A DNA stretch of 64,000 nucleotides from Nocardioides sp. 503 (GTDB lineage Bacteria > Actinomycetota > Actinomycetes > Propionibacteriales > Nocardioidaceae): positions 1-64,000 of the forward strand of contig NZ_SPUI01000012.1 of the NCBI RefSeq assembly GCF_004522095.1, read 5' to 3'. Below are positions 17,934-25,860 of the stretch, piece by piece. The notes beneath the pieces were generated by a model. That model was not told the origin of the DNA. It did not search any database and saw only the letters and a list, made by a program, of their open reading frames with translations. A program made the translations under genes and the position numbers. Positions within the stretch are counted from its first letter, which is position 1; each line of letters begins with the position of its first letter.

Positions 17934-19013
17934 ATGAGCAGCAACGGGAACTACCCCCCGAGCCACGGCAGCGGTGGCAGCGCCGCACCCGACATGCCTC
18001 CCCGGGCACCGGTCCCTTCCCCTCCCGACCGAGATGAGCACGTCGTGTCCGACCCCCTTCCCTTCGAACGCCCCCGCGCCGGCATGCCCGAGATGGCCGC
18101 CAGCAACGAGGCCCCCTCCGCCCCCGCGCCCGAGCGCGAGCCGGCCCTCGACGACGTCGACGTGCCCGCGGTCGTCCTCGGCCCGACCGGCCGCCCGATG
18201 CCGCACCTGCCCGAGCCGCGACCCGTCACCGGCGAGCACCGCGCGCGGGTGATCTCGATGTGCAACCAGAAGGGCGGCGTGGGCAAGACCACGACGACCA
18301 TCAACCTCGGCGCGGCGCTGGCGGAGTACGGCCGCAAGGTGCTGCTCGTCGACTTCGACCCGCAGGGCTCGCTGTCGGTCGGCCTGGGGCTCAACCCGCA
18401 CGAGATGGACCTGTCGATCTACAACCTGCTGATGCAGCGCGACGTGAGCGTCGAGGACGTCGTGGTCCCCACCGGCGTGCCGGGCATGGACCTGCTGCCG
18501 TCCAACATCGACCTGTCGGCCGCCGAGGTGCAGCTGGTGCACGAGGTGGCCCGCGAGCAGACCCTCCAGCGGGTGCTGGCCCCGGCGCTCTCCCAGTACG
18601 ACGTCATCCTCATCGACTGCCAGCCCTCGCTCGGGCTGCTCACCGTCAACGCGCTGACGGCCTCGCACGGCGTGATCATCCCGCTGGAGTGCGAGTACTT
18701 CGCGCTGCGCGGCGTCGCGCTGCTCAAGACCACGATCGACAAGGTGCGCGAGCGCCTCAACCCGCAGCTGGAGATCGACGGGGTGCTCGGCACGATGTTC
18801 GACGGCCGCACGCTGCACTCCCGCGAGGTCATGGAGCGGCTCGTGCAGGCCTGGGGCGACAAGGTCTTCCACACCGTCATCCGTCGCACCGTGAAGTTCT
18901 CCGACGCGACCGTCGCGGGGGAGCCGATCACCTCCTACGCCTCCACCTCGGGCGGCGCCGAGTCCTACCGCCAGCTCTCGAGGGAGGTGCTCGCACGGTG
19001 CCTCGACGCGTGA
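17934..19013 (+). CDS. parA: ParA/Soj-type ATPase of the scpAB operon
   Basis: This 359-residue ATPase has a disordered, Pro-rich 105-residue N-terminal extension and then a ParA domain. The deviant Walker A is KGGVGKTTTT at residues 113-122. Walker A' (LLVDFDPQGSLS) and Walker B (VILIDCQPSLGLLT) follow. It lacks an adjacent parB; instead the next gene is a small ribbon-helix-helix protein and then scpA-scpB. In actinobacteria this is the second, non-oriC ParA. It probably helps position DNA or condensin, which is inferred from context. GAGGAG lies 6 bases before the ATG. Confidence 0.92.
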   Translation: MSSNGNYPPSHGSGGSAAPDMPPRAPVPSPPDRDEHVVSDPLPFERPRAGMPEMAASNEAPSAPAPEREPALDDVDVPAVVLGPTGRPMPHLPEPRPVTGEHRARVISMCNQKGGVGKTTTTINLGAALAEYGRKVLLVDFDPQGSLSVGLGLNPHEMDLSIYNLLMQRDVSVEDVVVPTGVPGMDLLPSNIDLSAAEVQLVHEVAREQTLQRVLAPALSQYDVILIDCQPSLGLLTVNALTASHGVIIPLECEYFALRGVALLKTTIDKVRERLNPQLEIDGVLGTMFDGRTLHSREVMERLVQAWGDKVFHTVIRRTVKFSDATVAGEPITSYASTSGGAESYRQLSREVLARCLDA

Positions 19014-19336
19014 GCATGCCCACGGCCGACGACCTGTTCCGGCCCACCGCCGTCCACGCGGTCCCGGACGCCCCCGAGACCGCCGAGCCGGCCGAGGCCG
19101 AGTCGGCGACGCTGCCCAAGCCCAGCGGCCGGATCCGCCACGACGAGAAGATGACCGTCTACGTCACCTCCGACGAGCTGATCCACATCGAGCAGGCGCG
19201 CCTCGCGCTGCGCAGCGGCCACGGCCTGGCGGTCGACCGCGGCCGGCTGGTCCGCGAGGCGGTGGCGCTGGTGCTGGCCGACTTCGACGCCCACGGGGAC
19301 GACAGCGTGCTGGTGCGGCGGCTGACCGAGGGATGA
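19010..19336 (+). CDS. Ribbon-helix-helix-like protein between parA and scpA
   Basis: This protein of about 108 residues has a disordered acidic N terminus (residues 1-45) and a compact C-terminal domain. That domain has the ribbon-helix-helix pattern: strand MTVYVTSDEL, helix IHIEQARLALR, turn, helix DRGRLVREAVALVLADF. Such folds bind DNA as dimers and serve as centromere-binding partners of ParA proteins in plasmids (ParG and Omega types). The GTG at 19010 overlaps the parA stop (GTGA); an ATG two codons on is an alternative. The stop overlaps scpA. A role as the DNA-binding partner of the upstream ParA is inferred. Confidence 0.85.
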   Translation: MSMPTADDLFRPTAVHAVPDAPETAEPAEAESATLPKPSGRIRHDEKMTVYVTSDELIHIEQARLALRSGHGLAVDRGRLVREAVALVLADFDAHGDDSVLVRRLTEG

Positions 19337-20193
19337 CCGCCCTCGCTGCCCCCGGCGAGGCGGGTGAGCAGGCTCCCGGCTTCGAGCTGCGGCTCGACAA
19401 CTTCGAGGGTCCCTTCGACCTCCTGCTGAGCCTCATCTCCAAGCACAAGCTCGACATCACCGAGGTCGCGCTCTCGCGCGTGACCGACGAGTTCATCGCG
19501 CACGTCAAGGCCGGAGGACCGGTCTGGGACCTCGAGCAGACCACGTCGTTCCTGCTCGTGGCCTCGACCCTGCTGGACCTCAAGGCCGCGCGCCTCCTGC
19601 CCCAGGGCGACGTCGAGGACGAGGAGGACCTGGCGCTGCTCGAGGCCCGCGACCTGCTCTTCGCACGGCTGCTGCAGTACAAGGCGTTCAAGCAGGTCGC
19701 CGGCTTCCTCGAGGTGCGGCTGGCCGAGGAGTCGCGCCGCTTCCCGCGCGCGGTGGAGATGGAGGAGCGCTACGCCACCCTGCTCCCCGAGGTGCTCATC
19801 GGCATCGGGCTGGACCGCTTCGCCGAGCTCGCGGCCAAGGCGCTGGAGCCCAAGCAGGTGCTCGAGGTCTCCCTGCAGCACATCCACGCCAACAAGGTCA
19901 GCGTGCGCGAGCAGGCCGCCCTGGTGGTGGACCGGCTGCGGCGCACCGGCACGATGACCTTCCGTGCCCTGTGCGGCGACTCGCCCGACCGGCTCACCAC
20001 GGTGGCGCGGTTCCTGTCGCTGCTCGAGCTGTTCCGCGAGGGCGCGGTGGCCTTCGAGCAGGTGACGGCGCTGGGCGAGCTGACGATCCGCTGGACCGGG
20101 GCCGAGGACGAGGAGATCGAGATCACCGACGAGTTCGACGGGGCGCCGCCCGAGCCGGGCGCACCGGCGCCCGCTGACGAGGAGACACCATGA
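19333..20193 (+). CDS. scpA: Segregation and condensation protein A
   Basis: This 286-residue kleisin bridges the SMC heads of bacterial condensin. The N-terminal block FELRLDNFEGPFDLLLSLISKHKLDI is the ScpA signature. The segment TSFLLVASTLLDLKAARLLPQ and a C-terminal winged-helix region (LTTVARFLSLLELFREGAVAFEQ) follow. The ATG overlaps the stop of the ribbon-helix-helix gene and its own stop overlaps scpB, so the proteins are made together. The acidic C-terminal tail is longer than in Bacillus. Confidence 0.95.
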   Translation: MTALAAPGEAGEQAPGFELRLDNFEGPFDLLLSLISKHKLDITEVALSRVTDEFIAHVKAGGPVWDLEQTTSFLLVASTLLDLKAARLLPQGDVEDEEDLALLEARDLLFARLLQYKAFKQVAGFLEVRLAEESRRFPRAVEMEERYATLLPEVLIGIGLDRFAELAAKALEPKQVLEVSLQHIHANKVSVREQAALVVDRLRRTGTMTFRALCGDSPDRLTTVARFLSLLELFREGAVAFEQVTALGELTIRWTGAEDEEIEITDEFDGAPPEPGAPAPADEETP

Positions 20194-20945
20194 CCGACGC
20201 CCCGACCGAGCCCGACGCGGTCCCCGAGACCCCGGGGGAGCCTGAGGTGTCCGAGGCGGCCGAGGTGCTCGAGGCGCCCGAGGCGCGCGAGACCGACGGC
20301 GGCGACCTGCTCGCCGTACCCCTGACCGAGCTGCGGCCCGCGCTCGAGGCGGTGCTGATGGTCTCCGACCAGCCGCTCGACGACGTGAGCCTGGCCTCGA
20401 CGGTGGGCTACCCCGCCGCCGAGGTGTCGGCGGCGCTGCACGAGCTGGCGGCGGAGTACACCGAGCAGGGTCGCGGCTTCGAGCTGCGCAACGTCGCGGG
20501 CGGGTGGCGCTTCTACTCGCGCGACGAGTACGCCGCCGTCGTCGAGGCGTTCGTCCTGGAGGGCCAGCAGGCCCGGCTGACGCAGGCGGCGCTGGAGACG
20601 CTCGCGGTGGTCGCCTACAAGCAGCCGGTCTCGCGCGCCCGGGTGTCGGCGATCCGCGGGGTCAACGTCGACGGGGTGATGCGCACGCTGCTCTCGCGCG
20701 GGCTCGTGGAGGAGGCCGGCCAGGACGGCGAGACCGGGGCCAACCTGTTCCGGACCACCAGCTACTTCCTGGAGCGCATCGGGGTGACCTCGGTCGACGA
20801 CCTGCCCGAGCTCGCGCCGTACCTCCCGGACATGGAGGACCTCGAGGACGAGCTGGCCGAGATGGCGGCCTCGGAGTCGGTCCACGAGGGGCCCGCCGGC
20901 GGACCCGAGGCCGCGCCCACCGCGCCCGAGGCGACGCAGCCGTGA
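20190..20945 (+). CDS. scpB: Segregation and condensation protein B
   Basis: This 251-residue partner of ScpA consists of two winged-helix domains (about residues 45-200). Recognisable blocks are ELRPALEAVLMVSDQPL, FELRNVAGGWRFYSR, ETLAVVAYKQPVSRARVSAIRGV and LLSRGLVEEAG. The N- and C-terminal extensions are acidic and probably disordered. It starts in the scpA stop (ATGA) and ends in the rluB start (GTGA). Confidence 0.95.
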   Translation: MTDAPTEPDAVPETPGEPEVSEAAEVLEAPEARETDGGDLLAVPLTELRPALEAVLMVSDQPLDDVSLASTVGYPAAEVSAALHELAAEYTEQGRGFELRNVAGGWRFYSRDEYAAVVEAFVLEGQQARLTQAALETLAVVAYKQPVSRARVSAIRGVNVDGVMRTLLSRGLVEEAGQDGETGANLFRTTSYFLERIGVTSVDDLPELAPYLPDMEDLEDELAEMAASESVHEGPAGGPEAAPTAPEATQP

Positions 20946-21694
20946 GCCGCGAGGTCGCCACGGACGACGACGGCCTGATCCGCCTGCAGAAGCTGCTGGC
21001 GCAGTCGGGGGTGGCGTCGCGGCGCAAGTGCGAGGAGCTGATGCTCGACGGCGAGGTGGAGGTCGACGGCGAGGTCGTCACCCGCCTCGGCACCAAGGTC
21101 GACCCGCGCACCGCGGTGATCCGGGTCTCCGGCCAGCGCCTGCCGCCGGTCTCCGACCTGGTCTACCTCGTGCTCAACAAGCCGACCGGCGTGGTCTCCA
21201 CGATGTCGGACCCCGAGGGGCGGCGCACGATCTCCGACCTCGTCGAGCACCGCGCGGAGCGGCTCTTCCACGTCGGGCGCCTCGACACCGACACCTCAGG
21301 GCTGCTGCTGCTGACCAACGACGGCGACTTCGCGCAGCGCATGGCCCACCCCTCCTACGAGGTGGACAAGACCTACGTCGCCGAGGTCGAGGGCGAGCTC
21401 GGCAAGGACACGCTGCAGCGGCTGCTGGCCGGCGTCACGCTCGAGGACGGCCCCGTCACCGTCACCCAGGCGCGCACGGTCGCGGCCGCGCGCGACAAGT
21501 CGATCGTCGAGCTGGTCATCCACGAGGGCCGCAACCGCATCGTGCGGCGCCTGCTCGACGAGGTCGGCCACCCGGTCCGCAAGCTGACCCGCACCGCCAT
21601 CGGGCCCGTCTCGCTCGGCTCGCTCAAGCCCGGCCACCTGCGCGAGCTCACCCTCGACGAGCTCGGACGGCTGCTCGACGACGCGGAGCTGTAG
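20942..21694 (+). CDS. rluB: 23S rRNA pseudouridine synthase, RsuA/RluB family
   Basis: This 250-residue enzyme isomerises a uridine in rRNA, by family in 23S rRNA helix 89. An N-terminal S4 domain (RLQKLLAQSGVASRRKCEELML) precedes the synthase domain. The catalytic aspartate is D115 in GRLDTDTSG (112-120), with supporting blocks YLVLNKPTGVVST and EGRNRIVRRLLDEVGHPV. It is the last gene of the parA-scpAB unit, the usual place in actinobacteria (Rv1711 position). Confidence 0.93.
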   Translation: MSREVATDDDGLIRLQKLLAQSGVASRRKCEELMLDGEVEVDGEVVTRLGTKVDPRTAVIRVSGQRLPPVSDLVYLVLNKPTGVVSTMSDPEGRRTISDLVEHRAERLFHVGRLDTDTSGLLLLTNDGDFAQRMAHPSYEVDKTYVAEVEGELGKDTLQRLLAGVTLEDGPVTVTQARTVAAARDKSIVELVIHEGRNRIVRRLLDEVGHPVRKLTRTAIGPVSLGSLKPGHLRELTLDELGRLLDDAEL

Positions 21695-21719
21695 GCGGCC
21701 GGCGACGGCTCGCGCGGCG

Positions 21720-21725
21720 TAGGGT
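21720..21725 (+). promoter_or_regulatory. -10 element TAGGGT before the AraC-type gene
   Basis: TAGGGT ends 6 bases before the ATG at 21732, with no ribosome binding site, so the regulator gene is probably leaderless and separate from the scpAB operon. Confidence 0.5.
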
Positions 21726-21731
21726 CGGCGC

Positions 21732-22544
21732 ATGGTCGGCCCCCTGACGGTGCCTCTCGCCCTGCGGCCGTACGTCGCCTGGCTGACCGGCTACGACGTG
21801 GTCGGGCCTCCAGGGGTGCACCGCGGGCTGCCGGGGACCTCGCTGACCTTCGTGCTGCCCCTCGGGGCCCCGCTGGACGTCGCCTGGAGCGGTGACCCGG
21901 GCTCGCGGCGGGCGTCGTGGTCGAGCGTGGCCGGGCTGCACGCCGCGCCGGCGGAGATCCGGCACGACGGTCACCAGGAGGGCTTCTTCCTGGCGCTGAC
22001 CACCGCCGGCGCCCGCGCCCTGCTCGGGCTGCCGGCGGCCGCGATCGCCGGGCAGCTGCTCTCTCTTGACGACCTCGCACCGGGCCTGCGGCACCTCCCC
22101 GAGCAGCTCCACGCCGCGCCGACGTGGCCCGAGCGCGCGGGCGTGCTGCACCGCGCGCTGGCGACCGCGCTGTCCGCCCACGCCGGCCCCGGCGCGCGGG
22201 CCGAGGTCGGCCGGGCGCTGGCCAGCCTGTCGCGCGGCGTCCCGGTCGCGGCGGTGGCCGACGAGGTCGGCTACAGCCGCCGCCACCTGCGCAACCTCGT
22301 GGTGGCCGAGACGGGGCTGAGCCCCAAGGAGTACCAGCGGGTGGCGCGCTTCGAGTCCAGCCGCGACCGGGTCCTGGACGCGGCCCGGCGCGGCGGCACC
22401 CTGGCGGAGGTCGCGGCCGTGTGCGGCTACGCCGACCAGGCCCACCTTGCCCGCGAGTGGCGCGACCTCGCGGGGTGCGCGCCGACCACGTGGCTGCGCG
22501 AGGAGTTCCCCGACGTCCAAGCCGGCGGCGTACTCCCGGGGTGA
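21732..22544 (+). CDS. AraC family transcriptional regulator
   Basis: This 270-residue protein has an N-terminal cupin-like sensing domain with the PLALRPYVAWLTGYD start and a C-terminal pair of helix-turn-helix motifs. The latter lie at LASLSRGVPVAAVADEVGYSRRHLRNLVVAETGLSPKEYQRVARF and GTLAEVAAVCGYADQAHLAREWRDLAG (about residues 165-255). This arrangement is typical of the DUF6597/AraC subgroup. The VOC protein gene follows 10 bp downstream on the same strand and is a candidate target; the ligand is unknown. Confidence 0.88.
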   Translation: MVGPLTVPLALRPYVAWLTGYDVVGPPGVHRGLPGTSLTFVLPLGAPLDVAWSGDPGSRRASWSSVAGLHAAPAEIRHDGHQEGFFLALTTAGARALLGLPAAAIAGQLLSLDDLAPGLRHLPEQLHAAPTWPERAGVLHRALATALSAHAGPGARAEVGRALASLSRGVPVAAVADEVGYSRRHLRNLVVAETGLSPKEYQRVARFESSRDRVLDAARRGGTLAEVAAVCGYADQAHLAREWRDLAGCAPTTWLREEFPDVQAGGVLPG

Positions 22545-22554
22545 GGGTGGTGCC

Positions 22555-22953
22555 ATGACGAACCCCACGGCAGCAGACGTCCGGCACTGGCAGACCATGA
22601 CTTTCCGCGACGCGGAGACGATGATGCGCTGGCTCGGCGCCATCGGCTTCAGCGAGCACGCGACCTACCGCGACGAGCACGACCCCACGGTCGTGGCCCA
22701 CGCCGAGTGGCTGTGGTCCGGCGGCGGCGGCATCATGTTCGGCTCGGTGCGCCCCGACGCCGCGGTCGACAACGCCGGCGGCTCCGCGGCCTACCTCGTC
22801 ACCGACGACCCCGACGCCCTCTTCGACAGCGCCGTGGCCGCGGGCGCGACCGTGCTGCGGCCCATGGTCGACCAGGACTACGGCGGGCGCGGCGGCAGCG
22901 TCGCGGATCCAGAGGGCAACCACTGGTCCTTCGGGAGCTACCAGCCCCGATAG
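22555..22953 (+). CDS. VOC (glyoxalase/bleomycin-resistance-like) family protein
   Basis: This 132-residue protein has the paired beta-alpha-beta-beta-beta units of the vicinal oxygen chelate fold. FRDAETMMRWLGAIGFSEHATYRDEH forms the first half, and AYLVTDDPDALFDSAVAAGATVLRPMVDQDYGGRGGSVADPEGNHWSFGSY the second with its usual DPEGN-W ending. The substrate is unknown; the family includes lyases, dioxygenases and antibiotic-binding proteins. It lies 10 bp after the AraC-type regulator and is likely co-transcribed. Its TAG stop is part of the aroH -10 box. Confidence 0.85.
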   Translation: MTNPTAADVRHWQTMTFRDAETMMRWLGAIGFSEHATYRDEHDPTVVAHAEWLWSGGGGIMFGSVRPDAAVDNAGGSAAYLVTDDPDALFDSAVAAGATVLRPMVDQDYGGRGGSVADPEGNHWSFGSYQPR

Positions 22954-22956
22954 CAT
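22951..22956 (+). promoter_or_regulatory. -10 element TAGCAT before aroH, overlapping a stop codon
   Basis: TAGCAT begins with the TAG stop of the VOC gene and ends 7 bases before the aroH GTG, indicating a leaderless aroH transcript. Confidence 0.5.
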
Positions 22957-22963
22957 CGGCCGC

Positions 22964-23347
22964 GTGCCAGTCAGAGCCGTGCGCGGCGCCACCCAGCTCG
23001 ACGCCGACGAGCGCGAGCACATGCTCGAGCGGGTCGCGGAGATGGTCACCGACGTGATGACCTCCAACGGCCTCGAGGTCGACGACTTCATCTCGGTCAT
23101 CTTCACCGCGACCTCCGACCTGGTCTCGGAGTTCCCGGCCTATGCCGCCCGGCAGCTCGGCTTCGGCGAGGTGCCGCTGATCTGCGCGCGCGAGCTCGAG
23201 ATCGCCGGCTCCATGCCGCGCTGCGTGCGGATGATGGCGCACGTCGAGACCGACCTGCCCCGCGCCGACATCACCCACGTCTACCTGCACGGCGCCGCGG
23301 CGCTGCGCAGCGACCTCACCCGGGTCCGCTCCGTGCCGGATGAGTGA
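22964..23347 (+). CDS. aroH: Chorismate mutase, AroH class
   Basis: This 127-residue enzyme converts chorismate to prephenate for phenylalanine and tyrosine. It has the AroH fold rather than the helical AroQ fold: VRAVRGATQLDADE at the start carries the substrate-binding arginine, SVIFTATSDLVSEFPAYAAR matches the Bacillus type, and the end is ITHVYLHGAAALRSDL. GTG start set by the leaderless -10. It overlaps tyrA by 8 bp, which couples two consecutive steps of the pathway. Confidence 0.93.
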   Translation: MPVRAVRGATQLDADEREHMLERVAEMVTDVMTSNGLEVDDFISVIFTATSDLVSEFPAYAARQLGFGEVPLICARELEIAGSMPRCVRMMAHVETDLPRADITHVYLHGAAALRSDLTRVRSVPDE

Positions 23348-24398
23348 GCTGACCGGTCCCGTCGAGATCGTCGGGGCCGGGCTGATCGGGACCTCGATCG
23401 GGCTGGCCTGCCGCCGGGCCGGTCTCGAGGTGCTGCTGACCGACCCCTCCGACGACCACCTCCGCACCGCCTCGGGGCTGGGCGCCGGGCGACCGAGCGC
23501 GCCGGGCGACCGCCCGCAGCTGGTCGTCGTCGCGGTGCCCCCCGACCACCTCGCCGAGGAGATCTCCCGGGCGCTCGACGGGGAGACGGTCGTCACCGAC
23601 GTGGGCAGCGTCAAGGCCGGGCCGCTGGCGGCGCTCGCGGAGCGCCCCGGGGTCGAGCGGTACGTCGGCGGCCACCCCATGGCCGGCAGCGAGCGCTCCG
23701 GCCCGCTGGCGGCCAGCGCCGCGCTCTTCGACGGGCGGCCGTGGGCCGTGACCCCGCACCCCGGCTCCGACCCCGACGCGGTGGCGCTCGTGGAGGCGCT
23801 CGCGCTGCTCTGCGGGGCCGTCCCGGTGCGGCTCACCCCCGATGAGCACGACAAGGCCGTGGCCCGCACCTCGCACCTGCCCCACCTGCTCGCCTCGCTG
23901 GCCGCGGGCGTGCTCGCCGGCGCCCCGGCCGATCACCTGGCCCTGTCGGGGCAGGGGGTCCGTGACGTCACCCGCGTGGCCGCGGGCGACCCCGCGCTCT
24001 ACGGCCAGATCGTCTCGGCCAACGCGACCGCGGTCGGAGCCCTCCTCGGGGAGGTGCGCGGCCGCCTCGACGAGGTGATCGCCGCCCTGGCCACCGGTGA
24101 CCGGGCCGGGCTCGAGGCCGTGCTCGACCAGGGCGTCAGCGGGACGCGCGCCATCCCGGGCAAGCACGGCGGACCGCCGCGTCCCACGGCCGTCGTCCTG
24201 GTGGCCGTGCCCGACCATCCGGGCGAGCTGGCCCGGCTGTTCGCCGACGCGGGGGAGAGCGGGGTCAACATCGAGGACGTGCGCATCGACCACGACCCGG
24301 GCCGCCCCGTCGGGCAGGTCGAGCTGACCGTGGACGAGGACCGGGCGGAGCACCTCCTGGGCTCGCTCGAATCACGGGGCTGGGTGACTCACCGGTAG
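23340..24398 (+). CDS. tyrA: Prephenate dehydrogenase with ACT domain
   Basis: This 352-residue enzyme oxidises prephenate to 4-hydroxyphenylpyruvate on the way to tyrosine. The Rossmann motif GAGLIGTSIG is at residues 12-21. The catalytic-domain helices follow, with VGGHPMAGSERSG and the HLPHLLASLAAG block. The last 70 residues (from PTAVVLVAVPDHPGELARLF) form an ACT regulatory domain, so feedback by an aromatic amino acid is likely. Its TAG stop provides the TA of the cmk -10 box. Confidence 0.93.
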   Translation: MSELTGPVEIVGAGLIGTSIGLACRRAGLEVLLTDPSDDHLRTASGLGAGRPSAPGDRPQLVVVAVPPDHLAEEISRALDGETVVTDVGSVKAGPLAALAERPGVERYVGGHPMAGSERSGPLAASAALFDGRPWAVTPHPGSDPDAVALVEALALLCGAVPVRLTPDEHDKAVARTSHLPHLLASLAAGVLAGAPADHLALSGQGVRDVTRVAAGDPALYGQIVSANATAVGALLGEVRGRLDEVIAALATGDRAGLEAVLDQGVSGTRAIPGKHGGPPRPTAVVLVAVPDHPGELARLFADAGESGVNIEDVRIDHDPGRPVGQVELTVDEDRAEHLLGSLESRGWVTHR

Positions 24399-24401
24399 GC
24401 T
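24396..24401 (+). promoter_or_regulatory. -10 element TAGGCT before cmk, overlapping the tyrA stop
   Basis: TAGGCT begins at the tyrA TAG stop and ends 8 bases before the cmk GTG. There is no ribosome binding site in the gap, which fits a leaderless cmk transcript. Confidence 0.5.
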
Positions 24402-24409
24402 TCGCTCCC

Positions 24410-25084
24410 GTGAACAGCACTCCCGAGGCACAGGTCGTGGTCGCGGTGGACGGCACCTCGGGGTCCGGCAAGTCCAGCACCTGCCGCGGCGTGGCCGACC
24501 GGCTGGGCCTGCGCTACCTCGACACCGGCGCCCAGTTCCGCGCGATGACGTGGTGGATGCTGCGTGAGGGCGTCGACATCCACGACGCCGACGCCGTCGC
24601 CGCGGTCGCGGAGAAGCCGACCATCGTCTCGGGCACCGACCCGCTCGACCCCACCATCGAGGTGGACGGCGTCGACGTCGCGACCGAGATCCGCACCGAG
24701 GCCGTCACCGGCTCGGTGTCGCCGGTCAGCACCGTCCCGCAGGTGCGGGCGCGGCTGCTCGAGCTCCAGCGCCGGATCATCGACGGCGGCGGGATCGTCG
24801 TCGAGGGCCGCGACATCGGCTCGGTGGTCTGGCCCCAGGCCGAGGTCAAGCTCTACCTCACCGCCGACCCCGCCGCCCGCGCCCTGCGCCGGGCCGCCGA
24901 GGAGGGCGGCACCGACGTCGCGGCCACCGAGCGGGTCCTGGCCGAGCGCGACCGGATCGACTCCGGGCGCGCCACCGCCCCCCTGACGATGGCCGACGGC
25001 GCCGTGCACGTCGACACCACCTTCCACTCGCTCCACGAGGTCATCGACCAGGTGGTGCAGCTCGTCGAGCGGGCCGCCCGGTGA
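24410..25084 (+). CDS. cmk: Cytidylate kinase
   Basis: This 224-residue enzyme phosphorylates CMP and dCMP. The P-loop is GTSGSGKS at residues 15-22. The NMP-binding region (LGLRYLDTGAQFRAMTWWML), the VEGRDIGSVVWPQAEVKLYLTA block and the LID segment (ERVLAERDRIDSGRATAPL) are all visible. It has the short form without an N-terminal PanC fusion. Its stop overlaps the acyltransferase GTG. Together with der it keeps the mycobacterial order (Rv1712-Rv1713), here with one gene between. Confidence 0.95.
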   Translation: MNSTPEAQVVVAVDGTSGSGKSSTCRGVADRLGLRYLDTGAQFRAMTWWMLREGVDIHDADAVAAVAEKPTIVSGTDPLDPTIEVDGVDVATEIRTEAVTGSVSPVSTVPQVRARLLELQRRIIDGGGIVVEGRDIGSVVWPQAEVKLYLTADPAARALRRAAEEGGTDVAATERVLAERDRIDSGRATAPLTMADGAVHVDTTFHSLHEVIDQVVQLVERAAR

Positions 25085-25860
25085 GGGCCCCCACCACGCA
25101 GCGGGACCTCGACCCGCACCACCTCGAGCGACCCCGGACCGACCGCACGCCCCACCCGCCCCGCGCGACGCTGCGCGGCCTGCGGCCGATCAGCCGCTGG
25201 CTGCTGCGCCGCCGCTACGACGTACGGGTGACGGGCGCCGGGCGGGTGCCGGCCGCCGGTCCGGTGATCCTGGCCGCCAACCACGTCGGCGTCATCGACG
25301 GGCCGCTGCTGGCGATCTTCGCGCCCCGGCCGGTGCACGCGCTGACCAAGATCGAGATGTTCCAGGGGCGGCTGGGCCGCTTCCTGCACCTCTCCGGCCA
25401 GATCCCGCTGGACCGGATGGTCGCCGATCCTGCGGCGGTCAAGCAGGCCGTGCGGGTCCTGCGCGACGGGGGAGTCGTCGGCGTCTTCCCCGAGGGGCGG
25501 CGCGGGGCGGGCGAGCTCGACCGCTTCCATCGCGGCGCGGCGTACCTCGCCCTGGTCACCGGCGCACCCGTCGTCCCGGTCATCCTGATCGGCACCCGCG
25601 AGCCCGGCGGCCACACCGGCTCGCTGCCGCGCCGGGGCGCGAGGATTGAGCTCGTCATCGGCGCACCCTTCACACTGGAGCAGATGCCTTGGCCTCGCCG
25701 GCGCGCTGACGTGGAGACCGCGTCCTTGCGACTGCGCGACCGGATGCTCGACGATCTTCGTGAGGCGCTGGTGACCACCGGCCGCCGCCTCCCGGGACCC
25801 CTCCCGTCAGGGGAGCTGGAGCCCGACCCTTCCGGTGGCGTGACAGGAACGACGACGTGA
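25081..25860 (+). CDS. 1-acyl-sn-glycerol-3-phosphate acyltransferase-like (PlsC family)
   Basis: This 259-residue protein should acylate lysophosphatidic acid or a similar acceptor at the inner face of the membrane. The acyltransferase motif I NHVGVID has H68 and D73 (H-x4-D). The FPEGRR motif (about 138-143), the lysine-rich acceptor region and VPVILIGT follow. There is no clear transmembrane helix; a basic N-terminal segment ([12 protein letters not shown]) may hold it to lipid. GTG start in the cmk stop, and its stop overlaps der. A plsC-like gene between cmk and der is common in this group of actinobacteria. Confidence 0.9.
   Translation: MRAPTTQRDLDPHHLERPRTDRTPHPPRATLRGLRPISRWLLRRRYDVRVTGAGRVPAAGPVILAANHVGVIDGPLLAIFAPRPVHALTKIEMFQGRLGRFLHLSGQIPLDRMVADPAAVKQAVRVLRDGGVVGVFPEGRRGAGELDRFHRGAAYLALVTGAPVVPVILIGTREPGGHTGSLPRRGARIELVIGAPFTLEQMPWPRRRADVETASLRLRDRMLDDLREALVTTGRRLPGPLPSGELEPDPSGGVTGTTT

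Noticed and set aside
13736-17944. Open frame of about 1400 codons on the minus strand opposite the helicase
   Set aside because: It is a high-GC shadow frame with no recognisable domain. The plus-strand helicase and the minus-strand SDR explain the coding signal.
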